From CAXBNV01 sp963977185 (lineage in GTDB: Bacteria > Pseudomonadota > Gammaproteobacteria > JAGOUU01), in assembly GCA_963977185.1 (NCBI GenBank), contig CAXBNV010000004.1:57791-121790 (forward strand): a DNA stretch of 64,000 nt, read 5' to 3'. The notes below the pieces were generated by a model. That model saw only the letters and a program-made list of their open reading frames with translations, did not search any database and was not told the origin of the DNA. Each line of letters starts with the position of its first letter. Within the stretch, counting starts at the first letter, position 1. The position numbers were made by a program, and so were the translations under genes. Below, one piece after another: positions 9,967 to 18,907 of this stretch.

Positions 9967-10366
9967 TTCAATACCGAGTGTAAATAAAGCATTTACCTTA
10001 ATAGAAATATTAATTGCTTTGGTTATTATTTCTTTAGCAACGACAGCATTAATGTCAGCTATTAGTTCAACCATAACTCAAATTGAATATTTGAATGATA
10101 AAACTAAAGCACATTTTGTCGCTCAAAATTTATTAACAAGCTTACAACTTAATTTGTTAGATATGAAGCTTGCAAATGGAAAGATGCATGGAACGAGAAA
10201 ACTTGGTCTTCGCAATTGGTATTGGACTATTACTGTTAAAACTAAAGCTTTAGAGAATTTAGCTAATGTGGAGATATTTAACATAAAAGTTGACGTGGCC
10301 AAAGCAGATAATAAAAACAAAGTAATTGATTCAGTAACAAGTTATGCGCCGATATATAAGAATTAA
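9935..10366 (+). CDS. gspI: Minor pseudopilin GspI
   Basis: A minor pseudopilin that forms the tip complex with GspJ and GspK. The best start is GTG at 9935, preceded five bases upstream by GGAGGA; no ATG precedes the prepilin motif in this frame. The leader ends NKA before FTLIEILIALVIISLA, so the residue at -1 is Ala rather than the usual Gly. Length is 143 residues. It overlaps gspH by 32 bp and gspJ by 23 bp. Confidence 0.88.
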   Translation: MLHKKLKVRFNSIPSVNKAFTLIEILIALVIISLATTALMSAISSTITQIEYLNDKTKAHFVAQNLLTSLQLNLLDMKLANGKMHGTRKLGLRNWYWTITVKTKALENLANVEIFNIKVDVAKADNKNKVIDSVTSYAPIYKN

Positions 10367-11003
10367 ATATGGATTTACCTTAATTGAACTTTTAATAGCA
10401 ATATTTATTTTTGCAATTATATCTATTATTGCTTTAAGTGCATTTATGTCAGCAGAGCGATCTAAAGGACAGGTTATTAAGGCTATTGATAGTTTGACTA
10501 ATGTGCAAAAATCTTATGTTATTATGAAACGTGATATTGCTCAAATAATTAATCGATCTGTTTTGAGTGAAAATGGAAAAAATGAGATTGCTGTAGCATC
10601 GGGGGGGAGTCATAAATTAGCAAAATCATCTTGGGGTAGTAATATTTTAGAGATTACTCGAATGGGAAATATTCCTTTAGCAACCGATCAGAAAGTTAGT
10701 AATTTGGTTCGTATAGCATATTATTTTGATGGTAAAAAATTAAGAAGAATAAGCTTTAGAGAGTTAGATCATACAAAAAACTCTATAATTGATTCTAATG
10801 AAATAATGTCAGATATTAGCAATTTTACAGTAAAGTTTGTTGATGTTTTTGGTTCTGAAGTATCAAGTTGGTTTATGGAAAGTTCAGCCAAAAATAGTTC
10901 TTATAGTAATTTGCCTTATGGAATTATTATAAGATTTAGAACAAAGTCTCTTGGGGAAATTGAATGGGTATTCGCTTTACCGGTAATAAATAATAAAAGT
11001 TAA
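10344..11003 (+). CDS. gspJ: Minor pseudopilin GspJ
   Basis: A minor pseudopilin of the GspI-J-K tip complex. The very short leader MRRYIRIKYG precedes FTLIELLIAIFIFAIIS, with Glu at +5. The body contains KRDIAQIINRS and the acidic/aromatic pattern of GspJ (LRRISFRELDHTK). At 219 residues it has the usual length. The start codon lies inside the end of gspI, which suggests coupled translation. Confidence 0.9.
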   Translation: MRRYIRIKYGFTLIELLIAIFIFAIISIIALSAFMSAERSKGQVIKAIDSLTNVQKSYVIMKRDIAQIINRSVLSENGKNEIAVASGGSHKLAKSSWGSNILEITRMGNIPLATDQKVSNLVRIAYYFDGKKLRRISFRELDHTKNSIIDSNEIMSDISNFTVKFVDVFGSEVSSWFMESSAKNSSYSNLPYGIIIRFRTKSLGEIEWVFALPVINNKS

Positions 11004-11021
11004 GAGTAAAAGTAAAAGTTA

Positions 11022-12152
11022 ATGTTAAATGTAACTAGAAGATATAACAAAGTATTTAAAACTTATAATCAAGGCGTTGCTTTGCTGACAGCTTTATTAT
11101 TTGTAGTATTATCTGTTAGTGTCTCAACAGTGTTATTTATGCTTATGCAAGTTGAACTAGGTTTTGCTGATCTTATGATTTCAGGAGATAGGGTGCAAAA
11201 TAGTTTGAAATTTGTAGAGACAGAAGCTATTGCATTATTGAATAAACGTAATATTTCTACTAAAAAAATAATTAATCAATCTGATATTAATATAAATTAT
11301 ATAACTGATTATAAATTTAAAAAACAAGTGATCAATTATGTTAATGTTTATGGAAATCTAGAAATTCAAAATGGTAAATTTAATATAAATTATTTATATG
11401 ATCCAGTTTTTTGTAATAATCAAGATGAAAGTTCAGAGAAAGTGACTTCAAGTGATTCAAAAAAAACGATTACTAAGCAAATATTTACAAATATTTTATT
11501 AAATTTAAGTACTGATGGAGGAGAAAAGAGTAGTATAGAGTCAATAACTCCTGATGTAGCAGCAAAAATTATTGTAGATATTCAAAATTGGATGTGCCCA
11601 GTTAATGCTCCAATAGCTAAAGATAACAAAGATCCATATATAAAAAATATAGAAGATAATAATAAAAACAATCAATGGCCCTACCAAAGAGGTTCACAGA
11701 TGCTAGTTGGCATCAGTGAGTTAAAATTAATAAAGAGCATAGATAATAATTTATATAATGCTTTAATAGAGCATGTTTCTGTTTGGCCATTGTCATCTGG
11801 AAATGTAGATGTTAAATTTGATGTTAGGTTTTTAAGTCCTTCTATTTTTGCTGCCATACTAAATGAAGATATAAATACTGCTAAGTCAAAATTACAAGAA
11901 ATATCAAAAATAAAAACATCAGATAATAAGAAAAACGCTATAATTAAATTAATAGAACAAAGCAGTGCTTATAAAGATCAAGATAAAAAAGAAGAGCTTA
12001 AGATTATATCTAGTTTATTAGGTACAGATCAAAACTTATATTATTTATTATCTTCAAATGCAGCACAAGGCAAGTTTAATATTACTGCATATACACTGTT
12101 AAATTTCAATAGTAATGCTAATGTCGTTTGGCGCAGTTACGGTATTTTATAA
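11022..12152 (+). CDS. gspK: Minor pseudopilin GspK
   Basis: The large minor pseudopilin that caps the type II pseudopilus. The leader ends in QG before VALLTALLFVVLSVSVST, and position +5 is not Glu, which is characteristic of GspK. The 376-residue length reflects the large inserted alpha-domain (about residues 85-290), where NWMCPVN and SQMLVGISELKLI are GspK-like. It follows gspJ after 18 bp and precedes gspL. Confidence 0.92.
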   Translation: MLNVTRRYNKVFKTYNQGVALLTALLFVVLSVSVSTVLFMLMQVELGFADLMISGDRVQNSLKFVETEAIALLNKRNISTKKIINQSDININYITDYKFKKQVINYVNVYGNLEIQNGKFNINYLYDPVFCNNQDESSEKVTSSDSKKTITKQIFTNILLNLSTDGGEKSSIESITPDVAAKIIVDIQNWMCPVNAPIAKDNKDPYIKNIEDNNKNNQWPYQRGSQMLVGISELKLIKSIDNNLYNALIEHVSVWPLSSGNVDVKFDVRFLSPSIFAAILNEDINTAKSKLQEISKIKTSDNKKNAIIKLIEQSSAYKDQDKKEELKIISSLLGTDQNLYYLLSSNAAQGKFNITAYTLLNFNSNANVVWRSYGIL

Positions 12153-12174
12153 AAATTTTATATAGGAATTAAAT

Positions 12175-13587
12175 TTGCAAGAATATATTTTTTTATTATT
12201 TTCAGAAATGGAGAATTTGGCGCGTTATTTAGTATTAAATGACTCTGGAAATAAAATCTCTTTTAGTGATAATGAGGAAGAGTTAGAAAGTTTAAGTTAT
12301 TTATGTAAAAATCGACAAGTTATTATTTTGATTCCAGGTAAATATGTTAGTTTTCATACTGTAGTGTTGCCACCAGGAACTCATGATAAGTTACAAGCAA
12401 GTTTGCCTTATATTTTAGAAGATGAAATTTCTGATAACATTGATGATTTACATTTTGTATTAGGGCCAAAAATATTAGAACAAGATAGTTTTAATGATGA
12501 CAAAAAAGACAATCAAGAACCAAAAGATGATTTAGATGATTTGGAAATTCAAGCTAAAGAGCTTATTAATGCTAATGAAAATATAGAAAATATAGAAAAT
12601 ATAGAAAATTCGTCTGATATTAATAAGCAACAATATACAAAAAGTTCATTGAAAAACTCATTTTTTAATAAGAAAAAAGAAAGTAATTATCTAGTAGCAG
12701 TAATATCTAAAGATATTATGGAATATTATTATAATTTACTTAAGACACATGGCATCAAACCTGACTTTTTGTTACCTGATAATTATTGTTTAGCTAATAA
12801 TTTTACAAATCAAATTTATGTAAATGGTCTAGATAAACTGATTTATTTAATTAGTGCAAATTATAACTCATATGTTGTAGACATAAGTAATAAAGATTTT
12901 TTTGTTAAAAATTTTTTACAGAATAATCTTTCAGATAATGATGTTTATTATTACAGAGAAGAAAAAAAATTAACTATTGAAAATATTAACAGTGAAACAA
13001 TAGTTGATTCAGGAATAGAGCTGTTTGCAATAAAATGGCTGACGCAAAGTTTTAAATTAAATTTGTTAACAGGAAAATTTAAGATTTTTAAGTTACAAAT
13101 TAAGAATAAATATTTGTGGAAAATAGCTTTAAGTTTAATAATTGTTATAGTGTTAGCTGATTTTGGAATAAATTTGTCTAAGTATATATTAATTAATCAG
13201 CAAATTAATGATGTAAATAATCAAATATCTCAAGAATGGAAAAGAGCGTTTCCAAAAAATTTATCCATGCCTTTGCCCCAAAATAATGCAGAAATAACAA
13301 CTTTAATATCAAGAGAAATTGAGAAGGTTGACAGGCAACAACTGCAAAATAACTTTTTTTCTACTTTAAATACTTTAGGAGTAATATTGTCTCAATATAG
13401 TAACATAAAACTTGAGAGTATTAATTTTGTTGAGGATCAAATGGAAATAAAATTAATTACTCCTAATATTATTTTATTAAATAATTTTGAGAAAGCATTT
13501 AAAAGTAAAAACAAAAATATTAAACGAATAAGTTTAATTGAAGATAAAAATTCTTTTGTTGCAGGGTTTATGATTAAAGTAGGATAA
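12175..13587 (+). CDS. gspL: Type II secretion protein GspL
   Basis: The bitopic inner-membrane protein that recruits the GspE ATPase and binds GspM. I chose TTG at 12175, with AGGAA upstream, because the following QEYIFLLF aligns with the first beta-strand of the actin-like cytoplasmic domain; the next ATG (12208) would delete it. The cytoplasmic part runs to about 315, one membrane helix (LWKIALSLIIVIVLADFGI) follows, then a periplasmic ferredoxin-like domain. A low-complexity acidic/Asn insert with tandem ENI repeats lies at about residues 105-165. Confidence 0.88.
   Translation: MQEYIFLLFSEMENLARYLVLNDSGNKISFSDNEEELESLSYLCKNRQVIILIPGKYVSFHTVVLPPGTHDKLQASLPYILEDEISDNIDDLHFVLGPKILEQDSFNDDKKDNQEPKDDLDDLEIQAKELINANENIENIENIENSSDINKQQYTKSSLKNSFFNKKKESNYLVAVISKDIMEYYYNLLKTHGIKPDFLLPDNYCLANNFTNQIYVNGLDKLIYLISANYNSYVVDISNKDFFVKNFLQNNLSDNDVYYYREEKKLTIENINSETIVDSGIELFAIKWLTQSFKLNLLTGKFKIFKLQIKNKYLWKIALSLIIVIVLADFGINLSKYILINQQINDVNNQISQEWKRAFPKNLSMPLPQNNAEITTLISREIEKVDRQQLQNNFFSTLNTLGVILSQYSNIKLESINFVEDQMEIKLITPNIILLNNFEKAFKSKNKNIKRISLIEDKNSFVAGFMIKVG
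12577..12609 (+). repeat. 9-bp in-frame tandem repeat within gspL
   Basis: Three copies of GAAAATATA plus a partial fourth encode repeated Asn-Ile-Glu in the linker of the cytoplasmic domain. Copy number could vary by slippage without shifting the frame. Confidence 0.85.
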
Positions 13588-13591
13588 ATAT

Positions 13592-14101
13592 ATGTTCTTA
13601 ATTAAAAATATAAAATCTTTTCAAAATAAATGGCAAAAATTTGCATTAAGAGAAAAAATATTATTAAGTCTTTGTTGCGCAGCAATTATAACTTTGATTT
13701 TATATCTGCTATTTAATTCTTTTTTTTCTTTTAATATTGAAGATCAGCAAGAAACTTTGCAAAATAAACAATATGTTTTATCTAAAATTATTCCCGCTAT
13801 AAAAAAAATAAATAAAATAAAATCAGATAGCATCGATTATAAAAAAATTCCAAATGGAAATTTAATTAATTTTATTAAACAAGAAATAGAGTCTTTAAAT
13901 ATAAAAAATCTTAATAAAGATGTGTATAAAATTCATGGAAATAGAATTAGAGTAGAGATTAAGGAAATTAATTTTGATAAAATTATCTCTTGGCTGCAAA
14001 AACTTAGCCAAGTATATGGTATTAAAATTGTTAGAGCACATATAGATAGAATTGATAAAAAGCCAGGCGATGTTAACTTTATGATTGAATTAGAACAATA
14101 A
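13592..14101 (+). CDS. gspM: Type II secretion protein GspM
   Basis: A small inner-membrane protein that dimerises with GspL. The 169 residues hold a basic N-terminus with WQKFALREKILL (the region before the helix is typical of GspM), a single transmembrane segment at about 27-50, and a periplasmic ferredoxin-like domain ending KIVRAHIDRIDKKPGDVNF. It starts 4 bp after gspL and is the last recognisable gsp gene. gspN, the prepilin peptidase gspO and gspAB are not in the window. Confidence 0.82.
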   Translation: MFLIKNIKSFQNKWQKFALREKILLSLCCAAIITLILYLLFNSFFSFNIEDQQETLQNKQYVLSKIIPAIKKINKIKSDSIDYKKIPNGNLINFIKQEIESLNIKNLNKDVYKIHGNRIRVEIKEINFDKIISWLQKLSQVYGIKIVRAHIDRIDKKPGDVNFMIELEQ

Positions 14102-14113
14102 GGATAAGTATTT

Positions 14114-15088
14114 ATGGGAAGAGTTCAGGCTTCATGGAGAATGTTCAGGTTTTCTTGGAATTTTGTTAAATCAGAAAGAGTATTATTTTTATATCCTGTT
14201 TTAGTGTTTTTGATACAGCTAGTTGTCATTGCTTTAATGCTTAGTATTTTAGGTTTAATTACTTATAATACTGTGAATAATATTGGAGGTGTTAATAAAT
14301 TAGTTAATACGGTCACCAGTTTTAGTAATTCTAGCATGGGTGATCCAGCTCAATCTGTGCAGGCTAGTACAATGAAGTTGAGCGATAGTCTTTTTACAAC
14401 AGAAAACAATATATTAATTATAGCAGTGCTATTCTTATATTTTATAATGGGTCTTGTGGCTAATTTGTTTTCTATAACTGTGATAAATTCAGTAATTGAG
14501 AAAATAGATACGAACGTCATCAATGCAAAAGCTGCGTTAAGTAAAGCTTTTTCAAATATAGGTTATATTATTCAATGGACTTTGTTTAACATTTTTGTAG
14601 TTTATCTTATTCATTATATTATTAGATTATGTGAAAGAATCCCGATATTAAATATTATCGTGGCATTATTTTTAAATACGGCATGGGCTACTTTTACTTT
14701 TTTTGCTCTGCCAATTTTAGCAGAAAATAAAAGTAATCCTATTGAAACTTTAAAAATGTCGAGTAAATTAATTAAAAAAAGATTTGGAACTAATGTTGTC
14801 TCAATGGGTAGTTTATTTATAATAAATTTTTTGTGGATTGTATCTGTTGTAGCATTAGGGTTCTTATTATTAAAAGCTGTAGATTACTCAAATATATATA
14901 GCACTTTATTAGATATAAATCTTATTATATTTATAATCTATTTTGTATTTAGCTTAAGTTTGTTAATATTACTGTCTTTAGTGTATCGAACTGTATTATA
15001 TTTATATTGTGTAAGAGGTACTTTGCCAGAAGAGATTAATAAAAATGAAATTAACAGTGTTATTAGTTTTAGAAAAAAAAGAATTTGA
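14114..15088 (+). CDS. Polytopic membrane protein, DUF6159-like
   Basis: A 324-residue inner-membrane protein with about five hydrophobic segments. The N-terminus (RVQASWRMFRFSWNFVKSER) and the later pattern resemble the DUF6159 family, for which I know no function. It begins 12 bp after gspM, so it is probably transcribed with the secretion operon, but nothing in the sequence shows that it takes part in secretion. The family assignment is from pattern memory and is only moderately sure. Confidence 0.6.
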   Translation: MGRVQASWRMFRFSWNFVKSERVLFLYPVLVFLIQLVVIALMLSILGLITYNTVNNIGGVNKLVNTVTSFSNSSMGDPAQSVQASTMKLSDSLFTTENNILIIAVLFLYFIMGLVANLFSITVINSVIEKIDTNVINAKAALSKAFSNIGYIIQWTLFNIFVVYLIHYIIRLCERIPILNIIVALFLNTAWATFTFFALPILAENKSNPIETLKMSSKLIKKRFGTNVVSMGSLFIINFLWIVSVVALGFLLLKAVDYSNIYSTLLDINLIIFIIYFVFSLSLLILLSLVYRTVLYLYCVRGTLPEEINKNEINSVISFRKKRI

Positions 15089-15203
15089 TACTTTGTTACA
15101 ACTCATAGATAGATATTGAAATGATATAATTTAAAAGTAAAAATTATATCAAGTTTTCAATAAACCTGCCGATAGGCTTATTAATTAATGAATTTTATAA
15201 AAA

Positions 15204-16982
15204 ATGATGTTTCGTTCAAGATCAGAAGGTTATATGTATACATTATGTCTATTAGACATAATATATAAAAAGTTTGAAAATAACTCAGAAGAATCTATTG
15301 CAATAAAAAAGGCGATTTCTGGTATTAGAGTTTTACTAGAAAATCATGAAAAAGACACAAGTATAGCTAGTGATTTTTTATTAAATATTCCTATTAATAT
15401 AGTAAATAAATTAAACCTAGATCTAAATAAGCTCTTAAAAGACACAGCAAATAATTTAGCTATTAGTAATTACACACAAACAAAAGAAGAAAAATGGAGC
15501 AATCCATTTGGAAGACGTTTTGAGTCACAATTACAAATTGAGCTTTTATTAAATCCTACTGATCTAATGATGGCTTCAGTAAGAAAAATATCAAACAGAA
15601 TTATTAAAATTATTAAGTATGATCCTTCAATAGGGGAACTCTTTGTTAAAACTCTATCTGAAATGAGCCATGTTATTTCATTTGGAGCATTTAAAGATGA
15701 ACCATTAGTCAAAGATGTTACAAAGATATTACTTGAAAATAGTCCTCAAAATTTAACTCAAATTATGTTTATGCATTTTAAATTTGCTCAAGGATGCTCT
15801 AGAGATTTATCGCCTGATATATTTGGATATTTATCAGAAAATATTGGTTATATTTGTGATACTCGCATGTATGGCTCTAATTATTATAGAGATCGAGGAC
15901 GTAGTAAAGATAAATTAGATGATAATAGAACTACGCAAATGGGACTTATTGTAGAAGAAGATAGTGATTTCAATAAGGAATTGCCAAAACTTAATACAAA
16001 CAATGCTTCTTGGGTTGCAGATTGTAAAAACCAAAAACCTGATTTAGAGTCTGCATATACAATTAGTTTATTAGAAAATGATACTCCATATGTTGCCGGG
16101 CCATCAGGAATGACTAGTCTGTTGATGGCACAAATGTTAGGTAATAATGTATCAGATGATAAGAAAAGAAAAGGTTATTTGGTTTCAGTCGCTGGATATA
16201 TTGTTGCAGGAGGCTTTCATAGTTTACATGAGGTTTTAGGTCCAATAAGACATTGCTTAGCTAAAGAGCAAATATTACCAGAAACCTATCCTAATAACAT
16301 TCCAAGAAAAAAAAATCTTAGCTCTCCACCAAGATTTAATGACTTTTATAATCAGATGTCTAAAATAGATGTACAATTTCAAGAGCGAATAGATACAGGA
16401 TATTCAAAGTTAAATGAATTTATTTTAAGCATGTATGAAGAACTAAAAGATCAAAATTTAAATAGACTTGCTTTAGAAGGTATTAGTTATTATAACAATA
16501 GACAATATGGTTTTATTGAAGGCTTAAGTCATGGAGAAAAAGGCAAAGTTAGAGCTAGAAATTTTCAAAAAATTCTTGAAAATGTAAAAACTGATTTTCA
16601 GTCAGCTGTTATTGTATATGCACTTATTACAAATGATGATGGACTAAGGTTAAAACAAGATGTTGTTTTAAGTCTTGGATATGATGATATCAATGTAGCA
16701 ATTAAAATCCTATATAGTCTTATTATGAATGAGGTTAAAAAGATATATAATGATGATGCAGATATTAAATTTCACAAGATAGAATCTCGGATTAATGCTT
16801 TTGTAGAGAATATACAAGATCAAGCTAACAATAACTTACCACAAGATAAATGTTATCAATCTTCAGAGAAACCTGGAGTTTTTAAATTACCTTTAGATAA
16901 GTTATATGCTATTGAAAAAAAGTTACGAATGACTCAAAACGAAGAGCATAATAAAGATTCACAAGATAAAAAGAGACCATAA
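15204..16982 (+). CDS. Unrecognised ~590-residue family, paralogue 1
   Basis: A 592-residue protein without signal peptide or clear membrane helices. I do not recognise the family. Shared blocks across the three paralogues here are NPFGRRFESQLQIE, HVISFGAF, FMHFKFA, YYRDRGRSK, PYVAGPSGMTSLL and GGFHSLHEVLGPI. The conserved charged and glycine-rich stretches suggest a folded, perhaps enzymatic, core rather than a repeat scaffold. Residues 1-94 and 279-500 are identical to paralogue 2, while 95-278 and the tail after 500 differ. The start is the first ATG of an ATGATG pair. A leader with TATAAT (15125) precedes it. The stop codon overlaps a vestigial copy of the paralogue 3 start. The setting and AT-richness would fit a host-interaction protein, but that is inference. 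Confidence 0.75.
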   Translation: MMFRSRSEGYMYTLCLLDIIYKKFENNSEESIAIKKAISGIRVLLENHEKDTSIASDFLLNIPINIVNKLNLDLNKLLKDTANNLAISNYTQTKEEKWSNPFGRRFESQLQIELLLNPTDLMMASVRKISNRIIKIIKYDPSIGELFVKTLSEMSHVISFGAFKDEPLVKDVTKILLENSPQNLTQIMFMHFKFAQGCSRDLSPDIFGYLSENIGYICDTRMYGSNYYRDRGRSKDKLDDNRTTQMGLIVEEDSDFNKELPKLNTNNASWVADCKNQKPDLESAYTISLLENDTPYVAGPSGMTSLLMAQMLGNNVSDDKKRKGYLVSVAGYIVAGGFHSLHEVLGPIRHCLAKEQILPETYPNNIPRKKNLSSPPRFNDFYNQMSKIDVQFQERIDTGYSKLNEFILSMYEELKDQNLNRLALEGISYYNNRQYGFIEGLSHGEKGKVRARNFQKILENVKTDFQSAVIVYALITNDDGLRLKQDVVLSLGYDDINVAIKILYSLIMNEVKKIYNDDADIKFHKIESRINAFVENIQDQANNNLPQDKCYQSSEKPGVFKLPLDKLYAIEKKLRMTQNEEHNKDSQDKKRP

Positions 16983-17003
16983 TGCAGTTTATAAGAAAAA
17001 TAG
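16982..17003 (+). pseudogene. Duplication scar: remnant of the start of paralogue 3
   Basis: The 22 bases overlapping the stop of paralogue 1 match the first 22 bases of paralogue 3 (18886-18907) except for one base, in the same TAATG stop/start overlap. The frame then closes after a few codons. The remnant marks the right end of the duplicated unit and shows that paralogues 1 and 2 arose after paralogue 3 was already next door. Confidence 0.8.
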
Positions 17004-17014
17004 TTTGCAATTTA

Positions 17015-18907
17015 TAGATATTGAAATAATATAATTTAAAAGTAAAAATCATATCAAATTTTCAATAAATCTGCCGATAAACTTATTATTAATTAATTTT
17101 ATAAAAAATGATGTTTCGTTCAAGATCAGAAGGTTATATGTATACATTATGTCTATTAGACATAATATATAAAAAGTTTGAAAATAACTCAGAAGAATCT
17201 ATTGCAATAAAAAAGGCGATTTCTGGTATTAGAGTTTTACTAGAAAATCATGAAAAAGACACAAGTATAGCTAGTGATTTTTTATTAAATATTCCTATTA
17301 ATATAGTAAATAAATTAAACCTAGATCTAAATAAGCTCTTAAAAGACACAGCAAATAATTTAGCCATTAGTAATTACACACAAACAAAACAAGAAAAATG
17401 GGACAATCCATTTGGAAGGCGTTTTGAGTCACAATTACAAATTGAGCTGTTATTAAATCCCACTGTTCTAATGATGGATTCAGTAAGAAAAATATCATTC
17501 GTAATTATTGAAATAATTGAGTTTGATCCTTCAATAGGAGAACGCTTTGTTAAAACTCTATCTGACATGAGCCATGTTATTTCATTTGGAGCATTTAAAG
17601 GTGAACCATTAATTATAGATGTTATAAATATATTATTTGAAAATAGTCCTCAAAATTTAACTCAAATTATGTTTATGCATTTTAAATTTGCTTTAGAATG
17701 CTCAAGACTTTTACCTTTTGATCAATTTGGATACTTGTCAGAAAAGATTTATAATATTTGTGATCTTGGCATGTATCGCTCTAAATATTATAAAGATCGA
17801 GGACGCAGTAAAGAGTTCTTAATGAATAATCAAACTATGCAAATGGGGATTATTGTAGAAGAGAGTAGTCACTTTAATAAAGGATTACCAAAAACTAAGA
17901 CAAATAATATTTCTTGGGTTGCAGATTGTAAATCCCAAGCACCTGATTTAGAGTCTGCATATACAATTAGTTTATTAGAAAATGATACTCCATATGTTGC
18001 CGGGCCATCAGGAATGACTAGTCTGTTGATGGCACAAATGTTAGGTAATAATGTATCAGATGATAAGAAAAGAAAAGGTTATTTGGTTTCAGTCGCTGGA
18101 TATATTGTTGCAGGAGGCTTTCATAGTTTACATGAGGTTTTAGGTCCAATAAGACATTGCTTAGCTAAAGAGCAAATATTACCAGAAACCTATCCTAATA
18201 ACATTCCAAGAAAAAAAAATCTTAGCTCTCCACCAAGATTTAATGACTTTTATAATCAGATGTCTAAAATAGATGTACAATTTCAAGAGCGAATAGATAC
18301 AGGATATTCAAAGTTAAATGAATTTATTTTAAGCATGTATGAAGAACTAAAAGATCAAAATTTAAATAGACTTGCTTTAGAAGGTATTAGTTATTATAAC
18401 AATAGACAATATGGTTTTATTGAAGGCTTAAGTCATGGAGAAAAAGGCAAAGTTAGAGCTAGAAATTTTCAAAAAATTCTTGAAAATGTAAAAACTGATT
18501 TTCAGTCAGCTGTTATTGTATATGCACTTATTACAAATGATGATGGACTAAGGTTAAAACAAGATGTTGTTTTAAGTCTTGGATATGATGATATCAATGT
18601 AGCAATTGGTATCTTAGGTAGTCTTATTTTTAATAATGATGATACAGATATTAAATCTTCATTTAACGAGATAAGGACTCAGTTAATTGATGATGTTATA
18701 AAGAAGATACAAGAGCAAGTTAATAAAAAATTAACACAGGATCAATGCTACCAATCTTCAGAGAAACCTGGAGTTTTTAAATTACCTTTGGATATGTTAA
18801 AAGATATTGAACAAAAATTGCAAGAGATTCAAAACAAAGAGCATCATAAAGATCCAAAAGTTCCAAAAGATAAAAGGCGACCATAATGCAGTTTATAAGC
18901 AAAATAG
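17015..18907 (+). repeat. Second unit of the ~1.9-kb tandem duplication
   Basis: This is the counterpart of 15110-17014, offset by 1904-1905 bp. The leader differs from copy one at several positions, for example in the segment following CTGCCGATA. The first ~280 coding bases and a ~666-base block near the 3' half are essentially identical. Confidence 0.9.
17108..18886 (+). CDS. Unrecognised ~590-residue family, paralogue 2
   Basis: A 592-residue paralogue of the gene at 15204. Residues 1-94 and 279-500 are identical to it; at DNA level I see one silent change near codon 86 and none in the second block. Residues 95-278 are about three quarters identical by my count, and the C-terminal ~90 residues diverge except for CYQSSEKPGVFKLPLD. 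The alternation is what gene conversion between tandem copies would leave. The stop overlaps the ATG of paralogue 3 by one base, so translation is probably coupled. Function is unknown. Confidence 0.75.
   Translation: MMFRSRSEGYMYTLCLLDIIYKKFENNSEESIAIKKAISGIRVLLENHEKDTSIASDFLLNIPINIVNKLNLDLNKLLKDTANNLAISNYTQTKQEKWDNPFGRRFESQLQIELLLNPTVLMMDSVRKISFVIIEIIEFDPSIGERFVKTLSDMSHVISFGAFKGEPLIIDVINILFENSPQNLTQIMFMHFKFALECSRLLPFDQFGYLSEKIYNICDLGMYRSKYYKDRGRSKEFLMNNQTMQMGIIVEESSHFNKGLPKTKTNNISWVADCKSQAPDLESAYTISLLENDTPYVAGPSGMTSLLMAQMLGNNVSDDKKRKGYLVSVAGYIVAGGFHSLHEVLGPIRHCLAKEQILPETYPNNIPRKKNLSSPPRFNDFYNQMSKIDVQFQERIDTGYSKLNEFILSMYEELKDQNLNRLALEGISYYNNRQYGFIEGLSHGEKGKVRARNFQKILENVKTDFQSAVIVYALITNDDGLRLKQDVVLSLGYDDINVAIGILGSLIFNNDDTDIKSSFNEIRTQLIDDVIKKIQEQVNKKLTQDQCYQSSEKPGVFKLPLDMLKDIEQKLQEIQNKEHHKDPKVPKDKRRP

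Larger units (their letters stand above)
15110..17014 (+). repeat. First unit of a ~1.9-kb tandem duplication
   Basis: From TAGATATTGAA at 15110 the sequence, including the leader with a TATAAT box, repeats from 17015. The unit spans the leader, one complete 592-codon gene and the first 22 bp of what is the next gene downstream of copy two. The copies are nearly identical in two coding blocks and clearly diverged between them. Confidence 0.9.

Noticed and set aside
15110..18907. Insertion sequence or transposon
   Set aside because: The duplicated unit has no transposase, terminal inverted repeats or target duplications; simple tandem duplication explains it.
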